DNA of 64,000 bases, taken from the NCBI RefSeq assembly GCF_016406125.1, contig NZ_CP066339.1, forward strand, positions 2,046,001 through 2,110,000, read 5' to 3'. Of this stretch, positions 1-9,429 are shown piece by piece; within the stretch, counting starts at the first letter, position 1, and each line of letters begins with the position of its first letter. Both the position numbers and the translations under genes were made by a program. Below the pieces are notes generated by a model. That model was not told the DNA's origin, ran no database searches, and saw only the letters and a program-made list of their open reading frames with translations. This stretch comes from Alicyclobacillus sp. SO9. Lineage in GTDB: Bacteria; Bacillota; Bacilli; Alicyclobacillales; Alicyclobacillaceae.

Positions 1-936
1 CTTCAGGACACACGGTTCAGCAGTTTGCCTGACTTTCTCGAGGCGGGGGACGTCCTGGTTGTCAATTCGTCGGCTACCATTCCTGCTCGGCTGGCGGTGC
101 ACTCACAGGGACAACATCATTTCATTCACCTGGCCGCAAGGCTTTCCGCCAATCGTTTTCTCATTGAACGGCGGGGAGGACATGGTGAAGCGGACGCCCG
201 ATTCTGGCCAGAAGGAACAGCGATAACCGTCCTTGGCGGAGACGTGAACGGACGGCCTGCAGCAAGCTGCAGGGTGAACCGCAGGTTTCATCCCAACAGT
301 CGACTCTGGGAAGTGGAGGCGGATGAAGACCTGTATCAGCTTGCGCCTTCTATTGGATCGCCGATTCGGTATGATTACGTCAAACAAGACACCACCGCGG
401 GGGATTATAGGACCATTTTTGCGAGAATAGCGGGATCGTCGGAAATGCCCTCAGCAAGCCGCCCGTTCACCAAACCTATTCTGCGCCAACTTGCCCGGCG
501 AGGCGTCAAAGTGGCTTCCATCACCCTTCATACCAGCGTATCCAGTCATGAAGTCGAAACAGATTTGTCACAGCATCCCGTCTTGCCGGAATGGTATCAG
601 GTTTCGGAACAGTCTGCCACTGTCATCAACCGGGCAAAAGCCAACGGCAACCGCATTATCGCTGTCGGTACGACGGCAGTTCGGGCAATCGAGAGTTCCG
701 TGGATGCAAGTGGGAAAGTGATGCCACAACAAGGCTGGACGACGCACCTTGTCACGCCGTCGACGAAACCGAAGGTAGTGACTTCCCTAGTCACGGGCAT
801 GCACGACAACCATACGAGTCACCTGGCACTGATGTATGCCTTTATCCTCCCGGATACACTGCGGCAGGCCTATCGTGTGGCGGCTGACCACGGGTACTTG
901 TGGCATGAGTTTGGCGATATCTCTTTAATCCTGTGA
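1..936 (+). CDS. QueA-like SAM:tRNA ribosyltransferase-isomerase paralogue (5' partial)
   Basis: The reading frame is open at the first base of the window, so the N-terminus lies upstream. The opening residues resemble the 'RFSSLPDFLEAGDVLVVN' stretch that follows the QueA start region, and the C-terminus ends in GDISLIL, close to QueA GDAMLIL. The central 'IAVGTTAVRAIES' block also matches the family. QueA proper transfers and isomerises the ribosyl moiety of S-adenosylmethionine onto preQ1-tRNA in queuosine synthesis. The usual family block TAGLHFT reads SASRPFT here, and the following HVGLGTF-type segment is HTSVSSH, so this is probably the divergent QueA-like paralogue and not QueA itself. 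Family membership is well supported; substrate is unknown. Confidence 0.8.
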   Translation, partial: LQDTRFSSLPDFLEAGDVLVVNSSATIPARLAVHSQGQHHFIHLAARLSANRFLIERRGGHGEADARFWPEGTAITVLGGDVNGRPAASCRVNRRFHPNSRLWEVEADEDLYQLAPSIGSPIRYDYVKQDTTAGDYRTIFARIAGSSEMPSASRPFTKPILRQLARRGVKVASITLHTSVSSHEVETDLSQHPVLPEWYQVSEQSATVINRAKANGNRIIAVGTTAVRAIESSVDASGKVMPQQGWTTHLVTPSTKPKVVTSLVTGMHDNHTSHLALMYAFILPDTLRQAYRVAADHGYLWHEFGDISLIL

Positions 937-1033
937 GTCAGTACGCAACGTGCTGGGAAACAACAATGGAAAGCGGGGGGTGACTCCCGGGTGAAATGGG
1001 AACGTGTCAATCACATCCAAGGCGTTTGGCTTG

Positions 1034-1078
1034 AAATAAGACACCCGTGTTGCATGGTGCGGCGGTGTCTTATTTTTT
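1034..1078 (+). terminator. Rho-independent terminator after the queA-like gene
   Basis: A perfect 12-bp stem (AAATAAGACACC at 1034-1045 with its complement at 1064-1075) is followed by a T-run. It separates the queA-like gene from sbcDC. The A-rich left arm means it may work in both directions. Confidence 0.9.
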
Positions 1079-1093
1079 GATGCCTGTCAACCC

Positions 1094-1121
1094 TTTTCAA
1101 TTTGCATCTTTTTGCGATAAT
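1094..1121 (+). promoter_or_regulatory. Candidate sigma-A promoter of sbcDC
   Basis: TTTTCA at 1094-1099 and GATAAT at 1116-1121 are 16 bp apart, with an extended -10 TGC directly before the -10. The predicted start point would lie just upstream of or inside the LexA-type box at 1131-1144. The -35 is weak, so the extended -10 would carry recognition. Confidence 0.5.
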
Positions 1122-1130
1122 GGACAATAT

Positions 1131-1144
1131 AGAACATTTGTTCT
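1131..1144 (+). promoter_or_regulatory. LexA (DinR) SOS box upstream of sbcDC
   Basis: The palindrome AGAACA-TT-TGTTCT contains the GAAC-N4-GTTC core of Gram-positive LexA operators. It sits right after the candidate -10 and about 105 bp before the sbcD start, a position suited to repression. DNA damage would then induce sbcDC. Binding itself is inferred. Confidence 0.65.
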
Positions 1145-1249
1145 GTAATAGGTTGTGTCATGGACGGGTATATAACTACTCTGGTTAAAACTGAATTGCA
1201 TGCTGAGACGGACGCACGAAACTCAAAAAACTGGGCGGAGGCGACAAGA

Positions 1250-2620
1250 ATGCGGATACTGCACACGGCAGATTGGCATTTCGGCAAGACGCTGGAAGGC
1301 CGGAATCGAATAGCAGAACAAGCTGAATTTGTGGATGAGTTGATAACCCTATGTGAAAAAGAAGCGGTCGATCTCGTTCTTATGGCAGGAGATGTCTACC
1401 AAACTGTCAACCCGAGCGCTGAAGCGGAGGCGTTGTTTTACCGGGCGTTGGACGGCCTGTCCGCAGGCGGTGCCCGTGGTGTCGTTGTGATTGCCGGGAA
1501 CCACGACAATGCACAGCGGATTAATGCGGCAGGTCCGTTGGCTGACAAAGCAGGCATTACGCTGCTGGGATTGCCAAAAGACTCGGTTGCGCTGACGTCG
1601 CAAACAGCGACAGAGAGGGGGGTGTCTGAACTGGAACAACGGGTTGAGCGTGTCGACGGCGGTGTCGGGTTCGTCGAACTCAAAATACCCGGATGCAAGG
1701 AGAGTGCGGTCGTTGCGGCGGTTCCGTACCCGTCCGAGGGGCGGCTCAATGAGGTACTGTCAGAGACGCTTGATGAAGAGCAAATGCAACAGAGTTACAA
1801 CAAGCGCATTGGGGAGTTGTTTCAGGAACTGGCGGGTCATTTTCGGGACGATACGGTCAATCTCTTGATGAGTCATCTGTATGTGAACGGCGGCATTGAA
1901 TCCGAGTCCGAAGTACAGATTCAAATTGGCGGTGCATACGCCGTTTCACCTGATGTGTTTCCACAGGCAGCTCATTACGTTGCATTGGGCCACTTGCATC
2001 GACCCCAGGATGTGAAGGGGGCTAAGGTGCCTGTGAGGTATTCGGGATCGCCGCTTGCATACAGTTTTTCCGAGGAAGGCCAGAAAAAATCTGTAACCCT
2101 CATTGACGCATTGCCCGGACAGCCTGTGTCCATTCGGGAGGTTTCATTACAAAGCGGTAAACCGCTGGTGGAATGGAATGCGACCGAGGGGATTGCACAA
2201 GTAGAACAGTGGGTAGCTGATGGACGGGACGGCAACGCCTGGATTGACCTGAAGGTTCATGTGCAGACGGGGCTGGATTTGGAGAACATTCATTACTTAC
2301 GCGATTTGCACCCAGGTTTCGTACATATTCATCCGATACTGCCGGTTGCAGACGGAGACACGGAAACAAGCTCTGAGGAAAACAGGGACAGGCCGTCTGT
2401 TGACGAGATGTTTCGCAGGTTCTTTGAAGAACGCACCGGCGGGGCTCAGGCGGACGACGAGTTGGTGGAACTGTTCCTCAGTCTGGTTGCGGAAGAAGAA
2501 GCGGACGCCGCGTCCAATGCAGATGACGGTCAAGGTGATGACGGTGACACCCGTCAGGGCCACTCTGATAAAACCGACGATAGCCATAAAACAGAGGACT
2601 CCAAGGAGGTTGGCGCATGA
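1250..2620 (+). CDS. sbcD: SbcCD nuclease subunit D
   Basis: This is the Mre11-type metallophosphoesterase subunit of the SbcCD nuclease, which cuts hairpins and DNA ends during repair. The ATG at 1250 is chosen because a GGCGGAGGCG ribosome binding site precedes it and the protein then begins MRILHTADWHFGKTL, the usual SbcD N-terminus; an upstream in-frame ATG at 1160 has no such support. Metal-binding motifs are visible: D8-W-H10, GD at 47-48, GNHD at 83-86, and GHLHRP in the middle of the protein. At 456 residues it is a little longer than usual, with an acidic low-complexity C-terminal tail rich in Asp, Glu and His. It overlaps sbcC by 4 bp (ATGA), so the two are translationally coupled. 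Confidence 0.95.
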   Translation: MRILHTADWHFGKTLEGRNRIAEQAEFVDELITLCEKEAVDLVLMAGDVYQTVNPSAEAEALFYRALDGLSAGGARGVVVIAGNHDNAQRINAAGPLADKAGITLLGLPKDSVALTSQTATERGVSELEQRVERVDGGVGFVELKIPGCKESAVVAAVPYPSEGRLNEVLSETLDEEQMQQSYNKRIGELFQELAGHFRDDTVNLLMSHLYVNGGIESESEVQIQIGGAYAVSPDVFPQAAHYVALGHLHRPQDVKGAKVPVRYSGSPLAYSFSEEGQKKSVTLIDALPGQPVSIREVSLQSGKPLVEWNATEGIAQVEQWVADGRDGNAWIDLKVHVQTGLDLENIHYLRDLHPGFVHIHPILPVADGDTETSSEENRDRPSVDEMFRRFFEERTGGAQADDELVELFLSLVAEEEADAASNADDGQGDDGDTRQGHSDKTDDSHKTEDSKEVGA

Positions 2621-5600
2621 AGCCGATGAGACTGACGATTTCAGGTTTGAACAGTTTCCGTGAGCAGCAGGAAATTGACTTTAGCCAACTGACTGAGCTT
2701 GGTATGTTCGGTATTTTTGGTCCAACAGGGAGCGGGAAGTCATCGATTCTGGATGCCATTACACTGGCCCTCTACGGAAACGTGGAACGTGCGGGGCGTC
2801 ACACCCAAGGCATTCTCAATCAGGCGGAGAAGAAGCTGGACATTGCTTTTGACTTTGAAATCGGATTGGCTTTGGACCGCAAACGGTACCGTGTGGAGCG
2901 GGTTTATAAAAGGGGGGCTGGGGAGTATTCTGTGCAACACCAGTCCAGCCGTCTGTTGCAACTTGAGCATCAGGGTGAAACCGATTATGGACTGGTCATG
3001 ATTGCCGAAAACCAGCGGGAGGTCAACCAAGCCGTCCTCCGAATTGTGGGTTTGCAGCAAGATGACTTTACGAGAGCCGTTGTACTGCCGCAGGGAAAGT
3101 TCGCGGAGTTTTTGCAACTGACCGGAAAGACGCGAAACGAAATGATGGAGCGGCTATTCGGCCTGGAGAAGTTTGGACAATCTCTGTCAAACAGGGCTAA
3201 CCGCCGGGCCAAGGACACCACTGCGAAGAGAGAAAACATAGAAACTGCGCAAAGAGAGCTTGGAGACGCGTCGGAAGCAGCTGTAAATGAGGCCGAACGG
3301 GTACTGGAAACACGAAAGAGTGAGTTGGAGCAGGCTGATAAGAATTGGCGTACCGCTCAGAACCGTTTAAAAGACTTTGAGCAAATCCGTGATTTCATGA
3401 CGCAATTGGACGGAATGAGAACAGAGTTGAACGGCTTGTATGACAAAACAGACGAAATAGAGGTCATTCGGCAGGCTTTACAGCGACACGACGAAGCTGT
3501 CATCCTGTGGCCGAAGGTACAGAGCTGGCAAGAGGCAGAGGCTGCCGTAGAGCTTGCGCAAAAGGCGGTGGAAGGTGCCCGAACTGCGGCACAAGAGGCG
3601 AAACAGAGGCTGGATAAGGCCGTTTTGGAACGCGATGCTGTCGAAAAACAAGCTGCAGAACTGGAGCCAGAGCTGAACAAACAAAAGGTTTTGCTGCACG
3701 AGGCCAAGACTCTCGAAACAGAACTGGGCAAATCCACTGCCGACCTGGACAAAGCCAAGCAGGCATACGAAACGGTTGTAAGACAGAACCAAGCTGCGGT
3801 CAACATGCGGGACAAGGCCAGACATGAGGCAGCAGGTCTCGAAGCGCAAATGGATGGCGCACAACAGCAAGAAACCCTGCACAGGATTTCACCTGAAAGA
3901 CGGCAACGCCTTTCCAACCTGGGCACTGCAGAGCAGGTCTGGATTTCTGCAGTGAGACGGGAAACGGATGCGCGGGACAAGCTGATCGTACGACAGCAGC
4001 AGTGGGATAAGGCACAGGCGGGAGTGAAGAAGTGGTCTGATGAAGAGCAAAGGCTTGTTGCTCAGGAAGGGTCCGTCCAAACAGAAGCAGACCGTTTGGA
4101 AAAGAGCGCGCCCGCCTTTAGCATACAGGTGCTGCAGGACTTTCTGCAGTGGCGTTCGCAGGCGGAAACGCGGCTGGAGACGCTCGCGAAAGTGGCAGGG
4201 GAAGCGACTGAGGTCCGTAGACAAATTGCTGAAGCCGAACAAACGTGTAGTGATGAAACAGAACGGGTTGGCGCGTTGACAGAAACCCGTGACAACAGCA
4301 AAAAAGAGTTGGACAAACTGCAATCGGAGTATGAAACATACATGGCTACCAATGAGTTTGAGTGGATTAGGCGGTTGCAGGCGCGTGTGCGCAACGGGGA
4401 GCCGTGTCCAGTCTGTGGTGCAACGGATCATCCGGATTTGTCGTCGCATTTGAATCGGGACGAAGCAACTACAAAAGCCGGATGGTCCACAGAGCAGGCA
4501 AATGCTCTCAGGCTGACAGAGGCGGCGTACAATCAACACAGTGATGAACTGCACAAAGCAGAAATCGCGTTGACCCAGGCCGCGTCAGTGCTTGAGTTTC
4601 GAAGAGAGAACTTGAAACAAAAGGAACAGGAACTGACTGATGTTCTGGCAGGTCTCTCTGCATACTGGACTCCTGACATTGAGAGAATGATGTCTTGTAA
4701 AGTCCCAGCAACACAGCAGGAATGGGAATCGTTCCTGAAGGCGTTCGATGCGTCGATGTCTCGGTTGCAGAAGCAAAACCAGGAGTGGGAGAAAGAGAAG
4801 CAAGCTGTTGAGGAGCGTGCAGCAAACCTTAAGGAACAGATGCAGGAGGCTCGGCATCAGCTCAGTCTGGCACAGACTCGGGAAAAGACTGCACAAGGTG
4901 AGGCCGCAGTGCAGCAAAGGGAAGTGGAAGCCGCCGCAGATGAAAAGACAAAGGCTGTAGACACGCTCTTTCAGGTGTTGCGCCAACTGGACGTCGAGCC
5001 AGCGTTGGAGTCGGCACCGGAAACGGCAGATGAGACGCTGAAGCGGCTCATTGAAAACACACGCACAGAAGCTGCAAATCATGATAAATTAGCGGGCGAA
5101 GCAAGGGAGACTATGCAGAAGTTGGCGCCACAGCTTGCGCAACTGCGGAGTACTCTGCGCGAACAAGAGGAGGCAGTCGGCCAAACGGATCGGGAGGTTA
5201 CAAAGCTTCAATCGACCATCGCGGCTCTGCAGCAAAAGGTCACGGCACAGACTGAGCAACTCCGGGGATACACGGGAGGATTGTCGGTGGCTGACGCCAT
5301 GACGAAGGTAGAATCGCAACTGCAGGAACTGAAAACCACGATGGAGCGCGTACAGACCCTTGTAAAATCTGCCGAGGACGGCTATTCGACGACCAGCCAG
5401 TCCGTTACAAAGGCTGAAGCAGCAGTGGAAGAGAAGACAGCCACTCTGCGGAACTATGAGCGGCAGTTGACGGATGCGCTATCCGAATCGAACTTTGCGA
5501 CTGTTGACGCGCTGCGTGATGCACGCTTGGATGAGGGAGATGTACAAGAGCGCACGAATACCGTAAAGACGTATGACAAAACCGTCGAGGAATACCAGAC

Positions 5601-6321
5601 GCGCAGCAAAGACTTGGAGACGAAGCTGGCCGGTCGGTCTGTTGATGCAGAGGCAATGGAACGCGTGAAGCAGGATGCAAAGACTGCGGATACGGTATAT
5701 AGGCGTTGTCTAGAAGCCCACGGGGCGGCCAAGGAAAGCTACAGTGCGTTGTTGACGCGCAAAGCACGCTGGCAGGAGCTAGAGCAGCAGCGCCTGGAAG
5801 TGGATGGATTGGCTCGCCGGCTGGATGTCCTTACGAAAGTGCTCAGAGGGAATGCCTTTGTTCGCTACGTTGCGAAGGAGCAGATGGAGCTCGTCGCACG
5901 CCAGGCCTCAAACCGGCTGGCCCATCTCACACACGGACGGTACGCGTTGACCTTCAATGACGATGGAGATTTCTTGATGCGGGATATTCACAATGGTGGC
6001 CAGACCCGACCTGTCAACACACTGTCTGGAGGCGAGACTTTCCTCACTTCCTTGTCCCTGGCCTTGGCGTTGTCCTCTCACATTCAGCTGCGCGGGGAGC
6101 ACCCGCTGGAATTCTTCTTCCTTGATGAAGGATTTGGTACGCTCGATCCCGATTTGCTCGACGTCGTCATCTCCTCCATGGAATCCTTGAATCTGGAGCG
6201 GATGTCCATCGGTCTCATTAGCCATGTCCCCGAGTTACGGCAGAGAATGCAGCGGCGCTTGATTGTAGAGCCGGCTTTGCCAGCCGGACGAGGGACAGTG
6301 GTGCGCATGGAGAAGGCGTAG
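2617..6321 (+). CDS. sbcC: SbcCD nuclease subunit C (SMC-like ATPase)
   Basis: This is the Rad50-type ATPase partner of SbcD. The 1234-residue protein has a Walker A at residues 35-42 (GPTGSGKS), long coiled-coil arms rich in Glu, Lys, Gln and Ala, a zinc-hook CPVC at about residues 597-600, an ABC signature LSGGETF near residue 1136 and a Walker B FFFLDEGFGTLD near residues 1165-1176. The length is slightly above the Bacillus norm, as expected for variable coiled coils. The start ATG overlaps the sbcD stop. The complex would act on DNA ends and hairpins in the cytoplasm and is probably part of the LexA regulon here. Confidence 0.95.
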   Translation: MKPMRLTISGLNSFREQQEIDFSQLTELGMFGIFGPTGSGKSSILDAITLALYGNVERAGRHTQGILNQAEKKLDIAFDFEIGLALDRKRYRVERVYKRGAGEYSVQHQSSRLLQLEHQGETDYGLVMIAENQREVNQAVLRIVGLQQDDFTRAVVLPQGKFAEFLQLTGKTRNEMMERLFGLEKFGQSLSNRANRRAKDTTAKRENIETAQRELGDASEAAVNEAERVLETRKSELEQADKNWRTAQNRLKDFEQIRDFMTQLDGMRTELNGLYDKTDEIEVIRQALQRHDEAVILWPKVQSWQEAEAAVELAQKAVEGARTAAQEAKQRLDKAVLERDAVEKQAAELEPELNKQKVLLHEAKTLETELGKSTADLDKAKQAYETVVRQNQAAVNMRDKARHEAAGLEAQMDGAQQQETLHRISPERRQRLSNLGTAEQVWISAVRRETDARDKLIVRQQQWDKAQAGVKKWSDEEQRLVAQEGSVQTEADRLEKSAPAFSIQVLQDFLQWRSQAETRLETLAKVAGEATEVRRQIAEAEQTCSDETERVGALTETRDNSKKELDKLQSEYETYMATNEFEWIRRLQARVRNGEPCPVCGATDHPDLSSHLNRDEATTKAGWSTEQANALRLTEAAYNQHSDELHKAEIALTQAASVLEFRRENLKQKEQELTDVLAGLSAYWTPDIERMMSCKVPATQQEWESFLKAFDASMSRLQKQNQEWEKEKQAVEERAANLKEQMQEARHQLSLAQTREKTAQGEAAVQQREVEAAADEKTKAVDTLFQVLRQLDVEPALESAPETADETLKRLIENTRTEAANHDKLAGEARETMQKLAPQLAQLRSTLREQEEAVGQTDREVTKLQSTIAALQQKVTAQTEQLRGYTGGLSVADAMTKVESQLQELKTTMERVQTLVKSAEDGYSTTSQSVTKAEAAVEEKTATLRNYERQLTDALSESNFATVDALRDARLDEGDVQERTNTVKTYDKTVEEYQTRSKDLETKLAGRSVDAEAMERVKQDAKTADTVYRRCLEAHGAAKESYSALLTRKARWQELEQQRLEVDGLARRLDVLTKVLRGNAFVRYVAKEQMELVARQASNRLAHLTHGRYALTFNDDGDFLMRDIHNGGQTRPVNTLSGGETFLTSLSLALALSSHIQLRGEHPLEFFFLDEGFGTLDPDLLDVVISSMESLNLERMSIGLISHVPELRQRMQRRLIVEPALPAGRGTVVRMEKA

Positions 6322-6350
6322 GGCTGCTTTCAGCAGTCCCGTCTTCTTTT
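6321..6350 (+). terminator. Weak terminator after sbcC
   Basis: GGGCTGC at 6321-6327 pairs with GCAGTCC at 6333-6339 (one G-T pair), followed by a pyrimidine-rich stretch with TTTT at 6347-6350. It begins at the last base of the sbcC stop codon. Confidence 0.55.
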
Positions 6351-6515
6351 CGATGCCGTTGCTCAAATTGAACTCTCTGTAAAAAGGGATGAAATGATAG
6401 ATGAGTAGATAATTGGTAAACAAAACTGTTAAGACATCTAGACGCGTAATGCACAGTAGTGTTCAAGAACCGAGATGCCGAAGCTAAATAAGCTGATAAT
6501 AAGGAATGTTTTGCG

Positions 6516-6532
6516 TTGGCACGAAACTTGCG
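6516..6532 (+). promoter_or_regulatory. Sigma-54 (-24/-12) promoter of the symporter gene
   Basis: TTGGCAC at 6516-6522 and TTGC at 6528-6531 have the strict 5-bp spacing of sigma-54 promoters (TGGCAC-N5-TTGC). It lies about 90 bp upstream of the symporter start. Transcription would need an enhancer-binding activator. The only such gene in the window is at 18616-20577, and its control of this promoter is not shown. Confidence 0.8.
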
Positions 6533-6619
6533 CTTGTGCTTACTGAGAAACGCATGCTGACATGAGGAGGGGTGCGCCAAGAGTAAGGTAAAAAATTAAA
6601 AAGTGAAAGTGGGAATCAG

Positions 6620-8086
6620 ATGAAAACTGAAGTGATGATATCATTAAGTATTTATATGATTGCTATGATTCTCATCGGCGTTTGGTCTTACAGGAGAACT
6701 TCCACCCTGTCCGATTATATGTTAGGCGGGCGGGAGTTGGGCCCCGCGGTGACGGCCCTGTCTGCTGGAGCGTCTGACATGAGCGGTTGGTTGGTAATGG
6801 GGTTGCCAGGGGCAATGTATTTATCAGGTATTTCAAGCCTATGGCTGCCCATTGGCCTTACTATCGGCGCCTATTTCAATTACTTGTTACTTGCGCCGAG
6901 GTTGCGCATCTACACAGAACTTGCCAATGATTCCATTACCATTCCAGACTATCTGGAAAATCGCTTTGAAGATGGTAAGAGTATGTTACGCCTGGTATCC
7001 GGTATTGTGATTTTTGTCTTCTTTATCTTCTACACGTCCTCCGGTATGGTGTCAGGCGGGACTCTTTTCAAGAGCGCTTTCGGACTAAACTATAACTTGG
7101 GCTTGGTAATTACCGGCGGAGTGGTTTTAATCTACACCATGTTTGGCGGCTTTTTGGCAGTCAGCACGACCGACTTCGTGCAAGGAGCGATTATGTTCAT
7201 CGCCCTCATTCTTGTTCCCATCGTCGCGTTTACGCATATTGGGAGCCTGCCGCCGATTATCCACGACCTCCACAGTGTCAATCCGTCTTTATTAAACCTA
7301 TTCACTGGTACTTCTTTTCTTGGTGTTGTAGGTCTTCTGGCTTGGGGACTAGGATACTTCGGACAGCCGCACATCATTGTTCGGTTCATGGCTATTAAGT
7401 CTGTAGGAGATTTAAAAACAGCCAGACGTATCGGTATAGGTTGGATGATTACTACACTTTTAGGTGCATCGGCTGTCGGGCTCATTGGTATTTCGTATTT
7501 CCTGCACCATGGCGGCCCTTTACAAAACCCTGAGACCGTTTTTGTTCAATTTTCTAATATCCTGTTTAATCCCCTTATTACAGGTTTCATTCTAGCCGCT
7601 ATGCTTGCCGCCATTATGAGCACAATTTCTTCACAGCTTCTGGTAACAGCCAGTGCAGTGACCGAAGACTTCTATAAGACGTTTCTTCGTAGAAAGGCAT
7701 CCCAAAAGGAATTAGTATTCATAGGCCGCCTTGCGGTGTTCCTTGTGGCCGTCATCGCTCTGGCAATCTCGCTCAATCCCAACAACACAATTTTGAGTCT
7801 CGTCAGCCACGCCTGGGCAGGATTTGGTTCATCCTTTGGATCCGTTATCCTTGTCAGTCTCTTCTGGAAGCGCATGACAAAATGGGGGGCCCTAGCCGGC
7901 ATGGTGGTTGGAGGATCAACAGTGATTCTCTGGCTTCAAGCCGGTCTATCCAAAACTTTGTATGAAATGGTGCCTGGATTTGCGATGAGTCTCGTTGCTG
8001 TCTACGTCATCAGTTTAATGACTGCGGCACCTGACAGAACTGTTGTCAAAAAATTCGAGGATGTCGAAACAAAGCTCGGTTTATAG
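6620..8086 (+). CDS. Sodium:solute symporter, PutP family
   Basis: An integral membrane symporter of the SSS family, 488 residues and about 13 hydrophobic segments. It resembles sodium/proline symporter PutP: early RRTSTLSDYMLGGRELGP, the ALSAGASDMSGWLVMGLPG block of the Na+ site region, and the SSQLLVTASAVTEDF segment. Proline is the best guess for the substrate, but sequence alone does not separate proline from related solutes. The ATG at 6620 has only a modest GTGGGA-type ribosome binding site. The gene stands alone, so proline catabolism genes are not adjacent. The sigma-54 promoter suggests use of the substrate as a nitrogen or carbon source. Confidence 0.88.
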   Translation: MKTEVMISLSIYMIAMILIGVWSYRRTSTLSDYMLGGRELGPAVTALSAGASDMSGWLVMGLPGAMYLSGISSLWLPIGLTIGAYFNYLLLAPRLRIYTELANDSITIPDYLENRFEDGKSMLRLVSGIVIFVFFIFYTSSGMVSGGTLFKSAFGLNYNLGLVITGGVVLIYTMFGGFLAVSTTDFVQGAIMFIALILVPIVAFTHIGSLPPIIHDLHSVNPSLLNLFTGTSFLGVVGLLAWGLGYFGQPHIIVRFMAIKSVGDLKTARRIGIGWMITTLLGASAVGLIGISYFLHHGGPLQNPETVFVQFSNILFNPLITGFILAAMLAAIMSTISSQLLVTASAVTEDFYKTFLRRKASQKELVFIGRLAVFLVAVIALAISLNPNNTILSLVSHAWAGFGSSFGSVILVSLFWKRMTKWGALAGMVVGGSTVILWLQAGLSKTLYEMVPGFAMSLVAVYVISLMTAAPDRTVVKKFEDVETKLGL

Positions 8087-8199
8087 GTTTACAGCCATGG
8101 ACCAATTCTAGCGCCAATTTTGTGGATACTGTCACTTGCATGATACACTCTATGGAGCATAATGACCTAGTCTAATTGAAATCCGGGAGGGCTATCATC

Positions 8200-8400
8200 G
8201 TGAGTGATGTACGGTACGTAACGAATATCATTGTATATGAAGACGGGCATGTTGACGTGATTTGGGATTCCTCTGTGTCAGATGAGGACTGTTATAGAGC
8301 ATTAAAGCAGGTCACGGACGATATGGAAGCGGCCTTGGGACACAATCAACCGCCGACACCGCCGAAGAACACGCCGCCTACAATCAGACGACTCAAGTAG
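8200..8400 (+). CDS. Small hypothetical protein
   Basis: A 66-residue protein of unknown function. The GTG start at 8200 is chosen because GGGAGGG lies 9 bp upstream. The N-terminal half looks like short beta strands (NIIVYEDGHVDVIW), the middle is helical and acidic, and the C-terminus is Pro/Thr-rich and ends in basic residues. No cysteine pairs, signal peptide or membrane segment is visible. It is convergent with the methyltransferase gene and shares a long inverted repeat with it at the 3' end. Confidence 0.6.
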   Translation: MSDVRYVTNIIVYEDGHVDVIWDSSVSDEDCYRALKQVTDDMEAALGHNQPPTPPKNTPPTIRRLK

Positions 8401-8506
8401 GGCAGTATTGAGGCGAACCTCAAACGGTGAGTCCTAAACGCGGGAACAATGCAAGCCGGTTTTCGACACTGACATCTGTAAATGTAACTGTATTTGAAAC
8501 ATTTTT

Positions 8507-8561
8507 GGCGACAGTCTGGCATGGTGACAGGGCATCTTGGGCCCTGGGCCGCACTGTCGCC
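8507..8561. terminator. Long inverted repeat between convergent genes
   Basis: GGCGACAGT (8507-8515) is perfectly complementary to ACTGTCGCC (8553-8561), and the interior can form a second GC-rich hairpin (CAGGGC with GCCCTG). It lies between two convergent genes and probably ends transcription, though neither side has a clean T-run. Confidence 0.5.
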
Positions 8562-8592
8562 TTGTTCTTGACTTTGCTCGTTCTTGGCATTA

Positions 8593-9210
8593 TCAGCCGT
8601 TTTTCATTACGACCGACTGGAAGTTCAGTACGTCGGAATGCGGTAAAGTGTTGAACGATACAATCGTGAAAAACTCCGCTAGAACCTGCTTTAAGCGCTC
8701 GTCTGTGAAGAAGGAAAAGAACCGCTTTGGTTCGCACCTGTCGTCTTCCCGTACCCCTTCCGAATTACGACCACCGTATACGCCCATGTAGAACAGTCCG
8801 CCAGGTTTCAGCACACGTTGAATCCCGCTGAGGACTGTTCTCAGCTCGCTTTTTGGAATATGCAAAAGACAATTCAGTGCCCACAGGGCATCAAATGAGT
8901 TGTCCGCAAATGTCAGGTGTGAAAAATCCATTACTTGCGCATTCAGTCCCTTCGCTTTGCACAACACAATCATGTTTGGCGACATGTCTACGCAATTCAC
9001 TTCCAGACCCTCGTTCTGAAAGAATTTTGCATCGTGACCTGGACCGGACCCAATTTCCAGCAGGCTCTGATAACTGTGTGCTCTGATAAAATTGAGAAAT
9101 TTATCGCGCTCTTCTATTTTCCACGCTTGGCGCTCCGACCGGTCACGTTCGCTGGCTTGGCGGTCATAGGCTGCTATTAAGTCATCTTTCAGTGACGATA
9201 AGTCTTCCAT
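8593..9210 (-). CDS. Class I SAM-dependent methyltransferase
   Basis: A cytoplasmic methyltransferase of 205 residues. Motif I is clear (LLEIGSGPGHDA), followed by an acidic motif II region (VNCVDMSPNMI), and later VLKPGGLFYMGVYGG, the usual strand after the active-site loop. The ATG at 9210 is chosen because AAAGGAG precedes it; the longer in-frame reading to 9315 adds a basic, poorly conserved stretch. The substrate cannot be told from the sequence; small molecules are typical of this subfamily. Its neighbours give no pathway context. Confidence 0.8.
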   Translation of the reverse strand: MEDLSSLKDDLIAAYDRQASERDRSERQAWKIEERDKFLNFIRAHSYQSLLEIGSGPGHDAKFFQNEGLEVNCVDMSPNMIVLCKAKGLNAQVMDFSHLTFADNSFDALWALNCLLHIPKSELRTVLSGIQRVLKPGGLFYMGVYGGRNSEGVREDDRCEPKRFFSFFTDERLKQVLAEFFTIVSFNTLPHSDVLNFQSVVMKNG

Positions 9211-9429
9211 CTGTTCGCTCCTTTGTATTGAATGGCGTTCGCTTTTGGTTGGTGAATCGCATGCGACTGTCACCTCAATGCGTCTCCGGCACTTTCGTCT
9301 AAGAGAATGGTACACTAGTTTGATAACAAAAGAACAGCGAGGTTGTCGAACAGATACTATCGCTAAAGCTCTGCTTATGGACAGTTCGGATGGGTCATTT
9401 AAGTAGATTATAGGATGGAGGACGCACCT

